DNA from: Pectobacterium colocasium
GTDB lineage: Bacteria > Pseudomonadota > Gammaproteobacteria > Enterobacterales > Enterobacteriaceae
Reading direction: 5' to 3'
Assembly (NCBI RefSeq): GCF_020181655.1
Contig: NZ_CP084032.1
Coordinates: 124,001 to 188,000, forward strand
Length of the DNA stretch: 64,000 nt
The stretch's first letter is position 1; each line of letters starts with the position of its first letter. The translations under genes and the position numbers were made by a program. Shown piece by piece: positions 42,349-51,145 of the stretch. The notes below the pieces were generated by a model. The model worked only from the letters and a program-made list of their open reading frames with translations, made no database searches and was not told the origin of the DNA.

Positions 42349-43947
42349 ATGATGCCCAAATACCCGCTGCGGATACGCTCCGCCCCCGATGCTTCGCTGA
42401 CGGCTACCGCGCTGTCGGCGGGGTACTCTGCGTTAGTCGTGTCTCTGGTTGTGCCGCTATTGGTGCTTGTCGGCTGGTGGCTTGCCAGCCGACACGGGTG
42501 GATGTCTGAACAGATCCTGCCGTCACCGCTGGCGGTGATTGATAGCGCACGGGCTTTTATCCCCGAGGAGCTGATTCACCAGTTGCCTATCAGTCTGCTG
42601 CGGCTGGTGATTGGTTTTAGCGGGGGGATCGCGCTGGGTCTGGTGCTGGGTAGCCTGTTTGGTCTGAATCGACGGCTGAATGCGCTGTTTATGCCGCTCT
42701 TTACCGTCATTGCGCAGATCCCGACGCTGGCCTGGATTCCGCTCTTGATGCTGTCACTGGGTATCGGTGAAGCGCTGAAACTGGTGGTACTGGTGAAATC
42801 GGTGACGGTGCCAGTGACGCTCTACACCTGTGCCGGGATTCAACAGACGCCACAAAAGCTGCATGAAATGGCACGTAGCCTGCGTTTGCCACCTGCCGCC
42901 TTCCTGCGTTACCTGATTCTGCCTGCGATGCTGCCGTATGTGATGACGGGCGTTAGGCTGGCGTTTTCTACCGGATGGGTCGCCCTGATTGCGGTCGAAC
43001 TGTTGGCATCCAGCGAAGGGCTGGGCTATCTGCTGGTACAAAGTCGCCAGTTGTTCATGCTGGATCTGGTATTCGTCTGCATTCTGATCATTGGCATACT
43101 GGGGTTTGCTGGAGAACGCGTGCTGCTGGCGCTGGAACGCCGCTGGATTCACTGGCCTGCGCCGGTGCTGGGGCGTGATAGCCTGAGCACGGCGTTGCCG
43201 AGTTTGTCGCTGGCGCCCTGGTTAGCCCCGTTGATACTGGTTGCGCTGTGGCAGGTTAGTAGCACCCATGAGTGGGTGAATGCGGCTTTTCTTCCTGCAC
43301 CGAGTCGCGTGATCGACGCGCTATCGACGGGACTGGTTCAGGGCGGGCTGCTCATCGATCTCAATGCCAGCCTGCTGCGGGCGCTACAGGGGTTTATGCT
43401 GGGGAGTGCGATCGGCGTGCTGGTAGGCGCGGTGCTCGGCGGCTGGCGTATCGCTGACAAGCTGTTTAATCCGGCGTTGTCCGCGCTGCGCTGCGTGGCA
43501 CTATTCGCCTGGCTGCCGCTGATTACGGCCTGGTTCGGGTTAGGAGAGAGCGCCAAAATCGTGTTTATCGCCGTGGCGGCGTTCTTTCCCGTGATGCTGG
43601 CAACCCGTCAGGGGATTGCCCAGCTTCCGCCCGCCTTGTTGGAAGTGGCACTGGTGCTGCGTTTGACGCCCGTGCAGACGCTCCGCACACTGATACTGCC
43701 CAGCGTGTTGCCGCCGCTGTTTTCCGGTCTGCGGCTGGCGCTGATGCATGCGTGGACGGGAGCGATTGGCGCAGAGTATTTCATGCCGTCGGGGGAAGGG
43801 CTGGGTGGCATGATGATTCGCGCACAGCAGTTGCTTGAATCCGATCGCATCATGGCGGGCGTGGTGCTGATTGCCACCGTCGCCGCGCTCTTTTCCCGGC
43901 TGATTACTTTGTCTGAGCGGCGGTTGACCCGCTGGCGCTTTGCATGA
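42349..43947 (+). CDS. ABC transporter permease, two fused SsuC/TauC-like domains
   Basis: A 532-residue inner-membrane protein about twice the length of a normal SsuC-type permease. Two similar halves are evident. Half 1 (about residues 25-265) has LHEMARSLRLPPAAFLRYLI then LPAMLPYVMTGVRLAF. Half 2 (about 280-525) has LLEVALVLRLTPVQTLRTLI then LPSVLPPLFSGLRLAL. Both are the EAA loops that bind the ATPase. One chain therefore replaces the usual homodimer of permeases. Its stop overlaps the ATPase reading frame. With the SsuA-like binding protein and SsuB-like ATPase it forms an importer for an unknown, possibly sulfonated or sulfated, solute. Confidence 0.9.
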   Translation: MMPKYPLRIRSAPDASLTATALSAGYSALVVSLVVPLLVLVGWWLASRHGWMSEQILPSPLAVIDSARAFIPEELIHQLPISLLRLVIGFSGGIALGLVLGSLFGLNRRLNALFMPLFTVIAQIPTLAWIPLLMLSLGIGEALKLVVLVKSVTVPVTLYTCAGIQQTPQKLHEMARSLRLPPAAFLRYLILPAMLPYVMTGVRLAFSTGWVALIAVELLASSEGLGYLLVQSRQLFMLDLVFVCILIIGILGFAGERVLLALERRWIHWPAPVLGRDSLSTALPSLSLAPWLAPLILVALWQVSSTHEWVNAAFLPAPSRVIDALSTGLVQGGLLIDLNASLLRALQGFMLGSAIGVLVGAVLGGWRIADKLFNPALSALRCVALFAWLPLITAWFGLGESAKIVFIAVAAFFPVMLATRQGIAQLPPALLEVALVLRLTPVQTLRTLILPSVLPPLFSGLRLALMHAWTGAIGAEYFMPSGEGLGGMMIRAQQLLESDRIMAGVVLIATVAALFSRLITLSERRLTRWRFA

Positions 43948-43964
43948 CCGTTAACGGAGAAGCT

Positions 43965-44723
43965 ATGTCCCTGCATTTTCAGCACATTACCAAACACTTT
44001 ACCGTCAATGGCACCCCGCTGACGGTGTTGCAGGACGTCGACCTGTCGCTGCATGCGGGTGAACTGGTTGCCATCATCGGTGCCAGTGGCTGTGGCAAAT
44101 CGACGCTGCTGCGTTTGGCGGCTGGGATTGATACCACTGAACGTGGACGCATTCTGATTGGCGAGCGGCCTGTGCGCGGTATTCCCGACGATGTCAGTCT
44201 GGTGTTTCAGGAACCGCGCCTGTTTCCGTGGCTCACCGTGACGGACAATATCCGCCTCGGTATGCTCAACCTTAACCTTTCTCCTGCTGAAGTGACGCGT
44301 CGTATTGCGCACTCTCTTCAGATGATGGGGCTGGAAGGCTTTGCCGACGCATGGCCGCATCAGCTATCAGGGGGAATGGCGCAGCGTGTCGCGATCGCCC
44401 GAGGGCTGGTATCGACGCCGCGCATTCTCCTGCTGGATGAACCTTTTGGTGCGCTGGATGCGCTGACCAAACAGCAGTTGCAGACGCGCTTGGCCGAAAT
44501 ACGTCAGCAAACGGATTTGACGATATTACTGGTGACGCACGATGTGGAAGAGGCGGTTTTTCTGGCGGACAGAGTGGTGGTAATGTCGCCCCGGCCCGGC
44601 CGAATCAGCGCAATCTTACCGATCAATCTGGCTTATCCCCGTGACCGTACCAGCGCAACGCTTCTGGAACAGCGGCAAGCGGTCAGTCAGGCCTTACATC
44701 AGGCGGATACCGTTGCGGCCTGA
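43965..44723 (+). CDS. ABC transporter ATPase (SsuB/TauB-like)
   Basis: A 252-residue ATPase. Walker A is GASGCGKST near residue 41, the Q-loop VFQEPRLFPWLTV, the signature LSGGMAQRVAIARG near 133, Walker B ILLLDEPFGALDALT near 153 and the switch His in LVTHDVEEAVFLAD near 186. The PFGALDALTK and PRPGRI segments are typical of the nitrate/sulfonate/taurine group. I chose the ATG at 43965 because GGAG lies 5 bases upstream; an ATG at 43944 that overlaps the permease stop (ATGA) is also in frame. It is the last gene of the set and is followed by a terminator. Confidence 0.92.
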   Translation: MSLHFQHITKHFTVNGTPLTVLQDVDLSLHAGELVAIIGASGCGKSTLLRLAAGIDTTERGRILIGERPVRGIPDDVSLVFQEPRLFPWLTVTDNIRLGMLNLNLSPAEVTRRIAHSLQMMGLEGFADAWPHQLSGGMAQRVAIARGLVSTPRILLLDEPFGALDALTKQQLQTRLAEIRQQTDLTILLVTHDVEEAVFLADRVVVMSPRPGRISAILPINLAYPRDRTSATLLEQRQAVSQALHQADTVAA

Positions 44724-44764
44724 TGTAAGGCCTGCCGCTTTCTCTCACTCTTCATTATTGATAG

Positions 44765-44792
44765 AAACCGCCGTGAAAAAGGCGGTTTTTCT
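44765..44792 (+). terminator. Rho-independent terminator after the ABC/TonB gene set
   Basis: Stem AAACCGCC / GGCGGTTT with an 8-base loop, followed by TTTCTTTTC, about 40 bases after the ATPase stop. Confidence 0.85.
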
Positions 44793-44932
44793 TTTCTGCC
44801 CGTCACGCGAAATCCATGCATTTTCAGCATAGTGAAGTGCTGTGATTAACTGGCATAATGCGCATGTCATTTTCGGTCAATACCTTAACAGGATATTCCT
44901 ATTGGGTATGCGCAGGTGTGTTGGCCTATACT

Positions 44933-45123
<191 letters not shown>

Positions 45124-45243
45124 ACACTCGTTAAGGCCGCGCGGGTTAGCGTCGATGCATAATCGTGACCGAGAGAAACACTTATTGCCGATACTCGCCG
45201 GTGAAAAAGGGCGGGTATATATCGTTATTATTGAGGTTTTCGC

Positions 45244-46128
45244 ATGAAAAAAGTTACCGTTGCCGCAACACAAATGGCGTGTTCCTGGGATCTGCCTAAG
45301 AACATTGAAAACGCCGAAAAACTGGTGCGACAAGCGCATGCAAAAGGTGCGCAGGTTATCCTGATTCAGGAACTGTTTGCCGCACCGTATTTCTGTATCG
45401 ATCAAAGCCCAGAGCACTATGCGCTGGCGCAGGAGCTGGAAACCAGCCCGCTGATTAAGCATTTTTCCGCACTGGCGGCGGAACTGAACGTAGTGCTGCC
45501 GTTGAGCTTCTTTGAACGCGCCAATAACGCCTATTACAATTCGCTGGTGATGATTGACGCGGACGGCACCGTGCTGGACGTTTATCGTAAAACGCATATT
45601 CCGAACGGCCCGGCGTATCAGGAGAAGCAATTCTTCATTCCGGGCGACACCGGCTTTAAAGTCTGGCAGACACGCTACGCAAAAATCGGCGTGGGTATTT
45701 GTTGGGATCAGTGGTTCCCGGAAACCGCACGCAGCCTGGCGTTGCAGGGTGCTGAGCTGATTTTCTATCCGACCGCGATTGGTTCCGAACCGGCTTACCC
45801 AGACATCGACAGCCAACCGCACTGGACCCGCGTTCAGCAAGGTCACGCTGCCGCGAATCTGGTGCCAGTGATCGCATCCAACCGTATTGGTACGGAAGCC
45901 AGCAAATACATCGACGGTCTGGAAATGACGTTCTACGGTTCGTCATTCATTGCTGACCAAACTGGTGCGTTGCTGGCACAGGCCAATAAGACGGATGAAG
46001 CGATTCTGGTGCATGAGTTTGATTTAGACGCCATTGCTGCGCAGCGTGCGTCATGGGGGCTGTTCCGCGACCGTCGCCCGGACATGTATGGCACGATTGC
46101 CACCTCTGACGGCAAGACCTGGAGATAA
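45244..46128 (+). CDS. aguB: N-carbamoylputrescine amidase
   Basis: A 294-residue nitrilase-superfamily enzyme that converts N-carbamoylputrescine to putrescine, CO2 and ammonia. The catalytic triad is visible: Glu in LIQELFAAPYFC, Lys in YRKTHIPNGP and Cys in GVGICWDQWFPE near residue 157. Length is normal. GAGG precedes the ATG by 7 bases. It is followed directly by aguA, so the two form the agmatine-to-putrescine route. Confidence 0.95.
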   Translation: MKKVTVAATQMACSWDLPKNIENAEKLVRQAHAKGAQVILIQELFAAPYFCIDQSPEHYALAQELETSPLIKHFSALAAELNVVLPLSFFERANNAYYNSLVMIDADGTVLDVYRKTHIPNGPAYQEKQFFIPGDTGFKVWQTRYAKIGVGICWDQWFPETARSLALQGAELIFYPTAIGSEPAYPDIDSQPHWTRVQQGHAAANLVPVIASNRIGTEASKYIDGLEMTFYGSSFIADQTGALLAQANKTDEAILVHEFDLDAIAAQRASWGLFRDRRPDMYGTIATSDGKTWR

Positions 46129-46131
46129 GTG

Positions 46132-47235
46132 ATGTCACAGTTAGCGACGCCTCCGCTCACCACGCCGCATCAGGATGGGTTTGCGATGCCCGCCGAATGG
46201 GCACCGCATGATGCCGTGTGGATGATTTGGCCGTATCGTACCGACAACTGGCGTGAACAGGGCGTTCCGGCGCAGAAAACGTTCGCGCGCGTGGCGGAAG
46301 CCATCGCCCAGAAAACACCGGTTATCATGGGCGTGCCTGCACGCTACATGGCGAATGCGCAACAAGTGATGCCGGTGAATGTCACGCTGGTAGAAATGGA
46401 AAGCGACGACGCCTGGATGCGCGACACCGGCCCGACCATTGTGCTGAATGCGGCGGGGGAACGTCGGGGGATCGACTGGCAGTTCAATGCCTGGGGTGGC
46501 GAGCTGGGCGGTCTTTATGAAGACTGGCGTCAGGATGAGAACGTCGCGGCACAGGTGCTGGACTATCATCAGGCTGCACGCTATGCCGCGCCGCTGATTC
46601 TGGAAGGCGGCTCGATCCATGTCGATGGTGAAGGTACTTTGCTGACCACGGCGGAGTGCCTGCTCAATCCGAATCGCAACCCGCACCTGAACAAAGCGGA
46701 AATCGAGCAGTTGATGCGTGATTACCTCAGCATCTCGACGATTATCTGGCTGGAAGAGGGCGTGTACAACGACGAAACTGACGGGCATATCGATAACATG
46801 TGCTGTTTCGTGCGCCCCGGTGAAGTCGCACTGCACTGGACGGATGATGAAAACGATCCACAGTATGCTCGCTCTGTTGCGGCCTATGACGTGCTGTCTG
46901 CGGCGCGGGATGCGCAAGGCCGTGAGCTGAAAATCTGGAAATTGCCTGCCCCCGGTCCGCTATATGCAACCAAAGAGGAAGCGCAGGGCGTGGACAGCGG
47001 TGATGCGGTTGAGCGCCTTGCCGGTTCGCGTTTGGCGGGTTCTTATGTGAATTTCCTGATCAGCAACCAGCAAATCATTTTCCCGCTGCTGGATGAGAAG
47101 ACGGATGACGTTGCACGCGATCTACTACAACAGATGTTCCCTGGCTACTTGATTAGCGGCGTGCCTGCGCGGGAAATCCTGCTGGGCGGGGGAAATATTC
47201 ACTGCATTACGCAGCAAATCCCTGCGGCGAAGTAA
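46132..47235 (+). CDS. aguA: Agmatine deiminase
   Basis: A 367-residue guanidino-modifying enzyme that converts agmatine to N-carbamoylputrescine. Conserved blocks are [59 protein letters not shown] and the catalytic Cys in [12 protein letters not shown] near the C-terminus. I chose the ATG at 46132 with GGAGATAAGTG upstream, which overlaps the end of aguB; a GTG one codon earlier is in frame. Plants make agmatine during stress, so the pathway fits a plant-associated lifestyle. Confidence 0.95.
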   Translation: MSQLATPPLTTPHQDGFAMPAEWAPHDAVWMIWPYRTDNWREQGVPAQKTFARVAEAIAQKTPVIMGVPARYMANAQQVMPVNVTLVEMESDDAWMRDTGPTIVLNAAGERRGIDWQFNAWGGELGGLYEDWRQDENVAAQVLDYHQAARYAAPLILEGGSIHVDGEGTLLTTAECLLNPNRNPHLNKAEIEQLMRDYLSISTIIWLEEGVYNDETDGHIDNMCCFVRPGEVALHWTDDENDPQYARSVAAYDVLSAARDAQGRELKIWKLPAPGPLYATKEEAQGVDSGDAVERLAGSRLAGSYVNFLISNQQIIFPLLDEKTDDVARDLLQQMFPGYLISGVPAREILLGGGNIHCITQQIPAAK

Positions 47236-47282
47236 CGTTTCCTATTCTCTGACGGTGGGCGATCACGCTAGCCGTGATTATT

Positions 47283-47311
47283 CCCCCTGTTAGCATGCTG
47301 CTCACAGGGGG
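47283..47311 (+). terminator. Hairpin downstream of aguA
   Basis: Perfect 8 bp stem CCCCCTGT / ACAGGGGG with a 13-base loop, about 50 bases after the aguA stop. No T run follows, so termination may be weak. Confidence 0.5.
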
Positions 47312-47356
47312 ATCATCTCATCAGGATTAGCGTAAAGGCTGGTTTTAGACGTTGCA

Positions 47357-47671
47357 TCAAATTTTGATGTCGCTTGGGGAATGGTTTTTAAGCCAATCCG
47401 CCATCGCTGCATCCATGCGGGTTTGCCAACCGCGACCCGTCGCTTTGAAGGCTGCGATAACTTCCGGTGAGTATCGAATACTGACTTGTACTTTTGGTGC
47501 AGGTTTAACGGGGCGTCCCTGTTTGCGCATTGCTTTCAATTTACTGAAAGGCATAAGCTGCACGTTCTCACCTTCAAGCGAGCGTGTATCAGGATCTTGT
47601 GCAATAGCTTCCTGAATTTTACGGTCTTCCTCATCCGTAGGGAGGATAGTACCCTGCTTAAGTTTTGGCAT
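47357..47671 (-). CDS. brnA: BrnA-family antitoxin
   Basis: A 104-residue protein. The C-terminal ribbon-helix-helix region reads KVQVSIRYSPEVIAAFKATG then RGWQTRMDAAMADWL, the BrnA signature that binds DNA and toxin. I chose the ATG at 47669-47671 (MPKLKQGTIL), preceded by GGAGGT; the long ORF would run through brnT. It overlaps the brnT end by 14 bases. BrnA likely represses the operon at the palindrome upstream of brnT. Confidence 0.88.
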   Translation of the reverse strand: MPKLKQGTILPTDEEDRKIQEAIAQDPDTRSLEGENVQLMPFSKLKAMRKQGRPVKPAPKVQVSIRYSPEVIAAFKATGRGWQTRMDAAMADWLKNHSPSDIKI

Positions 47672-47870
47672 ATTTTTCCACCTCCGCTTTAGTGGCTTTC
47701 CGCAAACTGATGATGCGGTAAATTTCTTCGTCGTCTCCATCGCTGTAGTTACCAAGAGAGTCAGATGCGGCAACCATTCGGTCCCAATCAAGATATTTAG
47801 CGTCGGCCAAGTAAACGCCGTGTTTTTGCTTATTACTCTGATTCTTAATCGGGTCGAATATAATTTTCAT
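47658..47870 (-). CDS. brnT: BrnT-family toxin, apparently shortened by an internal deletion
   Basis: A 70-residue protein. The start MKIIFDPIKNQSNKQKHGV and the end YRIISLRKATKAEVEKYA fit BrnT closely. Relatives have about 90 residues, with two or three central beta strands (the segment around R-Y-I-G-x-x-x-G-x-L-x-x-V-V-F) between them. Here SDSLGNYSDGDDE runs straight into EIYRIISLRK, so about 20 residues are missing without a frame change. This removes the core of the RelE-like fold, so nuclease activity is doubtful. It is the first gene of the pair and begins next to a perfect palindrome. Confidence 0.75.
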   Translation of the reverse strand: MKIIFDPIKNQSNKQKHGVYLADAKYLDWDRMVAASDSLGNYSDGDDEEIYRIISLRKATKAEVEKYAKT

Positions 47871-47872
47871 TT

Positions 47873-47894
47873 ATTTATTGTAGCTACAATAAAT
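47873..47894. promoter_or_regulatory. Perfect 22-bp palindromic operator of brnTA
   Basis: ATTTATTGTAG followed immediately by its exact reverse complement, ending 2 bases upstream of the brnT start codon. A BrnA dimer or tetramer is the expected ligand. Confidence 0.7.
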
Positions 47895-47967
47895 ATGAAG
47901 TCAAACGTATAGAAATAGCCAGACAAGCTGACAGTGAATCTAGTGGTGCTGACAGTTGAATGAGATC

Positions 47968-48008
47968 AAAAAAAGCCGGTTGGCGCAACAGCGCGAACCG
48001 GCTTTTTT
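47968..48008. terminator. Bidirectional terminator between brnT and tpiA
   Basis: Stem GCCGGTT / AACCGGC flanked by A7 and T6, with a 14-base loop that can pair further (GCGC / GCGC). It sits 40 bases after the tpiA stop on the minus strand. Confidence 0.88.
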
Positions 48009-48047
48009 GATTAGACGAACAGATGTCCGTCCGTTTTCTGTCAACGC

Positions 48048-48854
<807 letters not shown>

Positions 48855-48995
48855 TTAATAAATAAAAGTTTAATAAATCAATGCGTTAGTGAATAGACGC
48901 ATAAATTTCACTGCCGTCAGGCAATATGACCTGCCCACAGTATAGAGACGAAATGTGACCGTGGCTCTGTTTTTCGTCATGAATTACCGTGTTGA

Positions 48996-49595
48996 TCACG
49001 GTTCAGATAGCGTTAGCTTAATCGGTTCAACAGCAAAAGTTAGCCCTTTTTCGCCATCATCTGCAACAACATAACGCAAGGCGCCTTCCGTTTGCGGATA
49101 AAAGCGTTTTCCTTTGCCTTTTTCCAGCAGTTCGGTGACTTTTTTCACGCTCTGTTCTTCCGTCAGCGATGGGGCGAACGTGCGTGCCAGCGCAGCCATA
49201 TAGTCGATGGCCTGCTTACGGCGTGCCGCGCTTTCTTGTTCGCTCTGTGGCTGCGGTAGCCAGGTGATTTGCAGCGTTTTGATTTTCCCAGTGCCTTTTT
49301 CCAGCGCGGTTGAGGCATAGAGATGGTCGTTGATTCGGCTGGCGGCACGGGTCAGCATACTGGTGATATTACCGGTGTCGACAACCCGAAATTCACCGAT
49401 CGGCAGCGTTGGGTTGCTCAGGTTATAGCGGGAACGGAACTGCGTGATGGTTTGATCGAAGGTTGGAGCACCGGCCAGCAGGTACGGCGCATTGGCTGAG
49501 GTTTTGGGTGGGAACGTCGGATCGGCTCCCGCGTGGGTCTGGTACAACACCAGCGATGATAAAACCAAAAGTGAAGCGATGCGTTTTCGTGTCAT
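48996..49595 (-). CDS. yiiQ: DUF1454-family exported protein YiiQ
   Basis: A 199-residue protein with a signal peptide (IASLLVLSSLVLYQTHAGA, cleaved near residue 24). The mature part includes YLLAGAPTFDQTITQFRSRY, FRVVDTGNITSMLTRAASRI and YASTALEKGTGKI, as in E. coli YiiQ, which is also next to tpiA. The molecular function is unknown; a periplasmic location is expected. Confidence 0.9.
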   Translation of the reverse strand: MTRKRIASLLVLSSLVLYQTHAGADPTFPPKTSANAPYLLAGAPTFDQTITQFRSRYNLSNPTLPIGEFRVVDTGNITSMLTRAASRINDHLYASTALEKGTGKIKTLQITWLPQPQSEQESAARRKQAIDYMAALARTFAPSLTEEQSVKKVTELLEKGKGKRFYPQTEGALRYVVADDGEKGLTFAVEPIKLTLSEP

Positions 49596-49669
49596 AGGGA
49601 TTCGGGTCAGCCACTTCAGAAGATGTCCAGGCCAATAACGGCGGAATACGTTTGATTAAAGCGGCATTT

Positions 49670-49729
49670 GTACGTCGTTGTCAAAACAAGTACGTCGTTG
49701 TCAAAATAAGTACGTCGTTGTGAGAAATC
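49670..49729 (+). repeat. Three tandem 20-bp repeats between yiiQ and yiiR
   Basis: The unit GTACGTCGTTGTCAAAAxAA starts at 49670, 49690 and 49710; the third copy diverges at its end. It lies in the divergent control region of yiiQ and yiiR (257 bases), about 75 bases upstream of yiiQ. Confidence 0.85.
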
Positions 49730-49852
49730 GCACGTGGCTGGCAAAAATTGCGTAAAGGTTGCGGGTAAACATGTCGGTTGAGGTAAAATCAGTCAGAACA
49801 AAATACCGATTCATTCGGCCAAACAGGCCGACAATTCAGGGCGTTATCGTTA

Positions 49853-50275
49853 ATGACATTACAGCAATGGTGCTTCTCGTTTAAAGGCCGCATTGGCCGT
49901 CGTGATTTCTGGCTTTGGATGGCCATTTGGGTTGCCCTGATGGCGGTGCTGTTTACGCTATCCGGCCAAAGCTGGCTGGATACGCAATCGACGGCGTTTG
50001 GTTTGGTGGTATTGCTGTGGCCGACGGCGGCCATTATGGTGAAACGACTGCACGACCGCAATAAGAGCGGCTGGTGGGCGCTGCTGTTAGTGGTTGCATG
50101 GATGCTGTCTTCGGGCAACTGGACGATGTTCTCTGCCGTCTGGCAGTGGGGAATTGGCCGCTTCCTGCCGATCCTGATTGTCGTGATGACGCTGCTCGAC
50201 TGCGGCGTTTTTCTCGGCACAAAAGGGGAAAACCGCTTTGGCGTAGAGGCGGAACCGTTTCGCTTCCGCCGCTAG
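49853..50275 (+). CDS. yiiR: DUF805-family inner-membrane protein YiiR
   Basis: A 140-residue membrane protein with four hydrophobic segments. It begins LQQWCFSFKGRIGRRDFWLW, the DUF805 hallmark, and has VKRLHDRNKSGWWALLL, the second conserved block. Length is normal. It is convergent with fpr, with 17 bases between their ends. Function unknown. Confidence 0.9.
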   Translation: MTLQQWCFSFKGRIGRRDFWLWMAIWVALMAVLFTLSGQSWLDTQSTAFGLVVLLWPTAAIMVKRLHDRNKSGWWALLLVVAWMLSSGNWTMFSAVWQWGIGRFLPILIVVMTLLDCGVFLGTKGENRFGVEAEPFRFRR

Positions 50276-50292
50276 TTAAAACAACCGATGGT

Positions 50293-51039
50293 TTACCAAT
50301 AGTTTTCAGCGGTCATATGACCGGGTCTGCGGCGCAGGTGCTTGGTCATTTGCCGTTCTTCTTTCAGCAGCAGCTGGGTATCACGTACCATCTGCGGGTT
50401 GCCGCACAGCATGACGTGGCTGGTTGCTGCATCCATCGGTAATCCCACGGCGGCTTCCAGCGTACCGTTGCTGATCAAGGTGGGAATACGGCCTGTCAGC
50501 GACCCCGCTTCCTCTTCCCGGCTGACTACCGTTTGAATTCTTAGCTTGCCGTGGTAGCGCTGCTGTAGTTGCTGCATCAGCGGCAGATAGCTCAGATCGT
50601 GTGAGAATCGGGCGGCGTGAACCAGCACGATGTTCTTAAAGCGTTCCAGATCCTTACCTTCCTGAAGAATCGACAGGTATGGGCCAATGCCTGTCCCTGT
50701 GGCCAGCATCCACAGCGTTTCACAATCAGGAACTTCTTCCAGCACGAAAAAGCCGGCAGCCTCTTTGACGATCATGATGTCTGAACCGGGTTGCAACGCA
50801 TGCAGATGAGGGCTGAGCTTGCCCTCTGGCACGGTGACCAGATAGAACTCAAGCGTGGGATCGCTGGGCGCATTCACATAGGAATACGCGCGCTGCACTT
50901 TCTCTCCCTCAATCTCCAGCGCCAGTTTGCCATACTGCCCAGCAGTGAATGCATCGGTGGGTGCGTGAACCCGAATGCTAAACAGACTGTCTGTCCAGTT
51001 TTCCACCTGAATCACTTTGCCTGTCACCCATTCAGCCAT
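50293..51039 (-). CDS. fpr: Ferredoxin/flavodoxin-NADP+ reductase
   Basis: A 248-residue FAD enzyme that passes electrons from NADPH to flavodoxin and ferredoxin. The FAD site is RAYSYVNAPSD near residue 51 and GKLSPHLHAL. The NADP site is LWMLATGTGIGPYLSIL near residue 108 and HVMLCGNPQMV. The end TAENYW matches the short Fpr type. It is next to glpX, as in E. coli. No SoxS box was identified. Confidence 0.96.
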   Translation of the reverse strand: MAEWVTGKVIQVENWTDSLFSIRVHAPTDAFTAGQYGKLALEIEGEKVQRAYSYVNAPSDPTLEFYLVTVPEGKLSPHLHALQPGSDIMIVKEAAGFFVLEEVPDCETLWMLATGTGIGPYLSILQEGKDLERFKNIVLVHAARFSHDLSYLPLMQQLQQRYHGKLRIQTVVSREEEAGSLTGRIPTLISNGTLEAAVGLPMDAATSHVMLCGNPQMVRDTQLLLKEERQMTKHLRRRPGHMTAENYW

Positions 51040-51145
51040 ATTTTTCTGCTCCTGTTGCCGATATTAGACGCCACTATATTTGTGCGTCTACGATACGCTA
51101 TTTATTAACAACTGTGAAACAATCAGTCAGCCGGGTAATCGCCTG

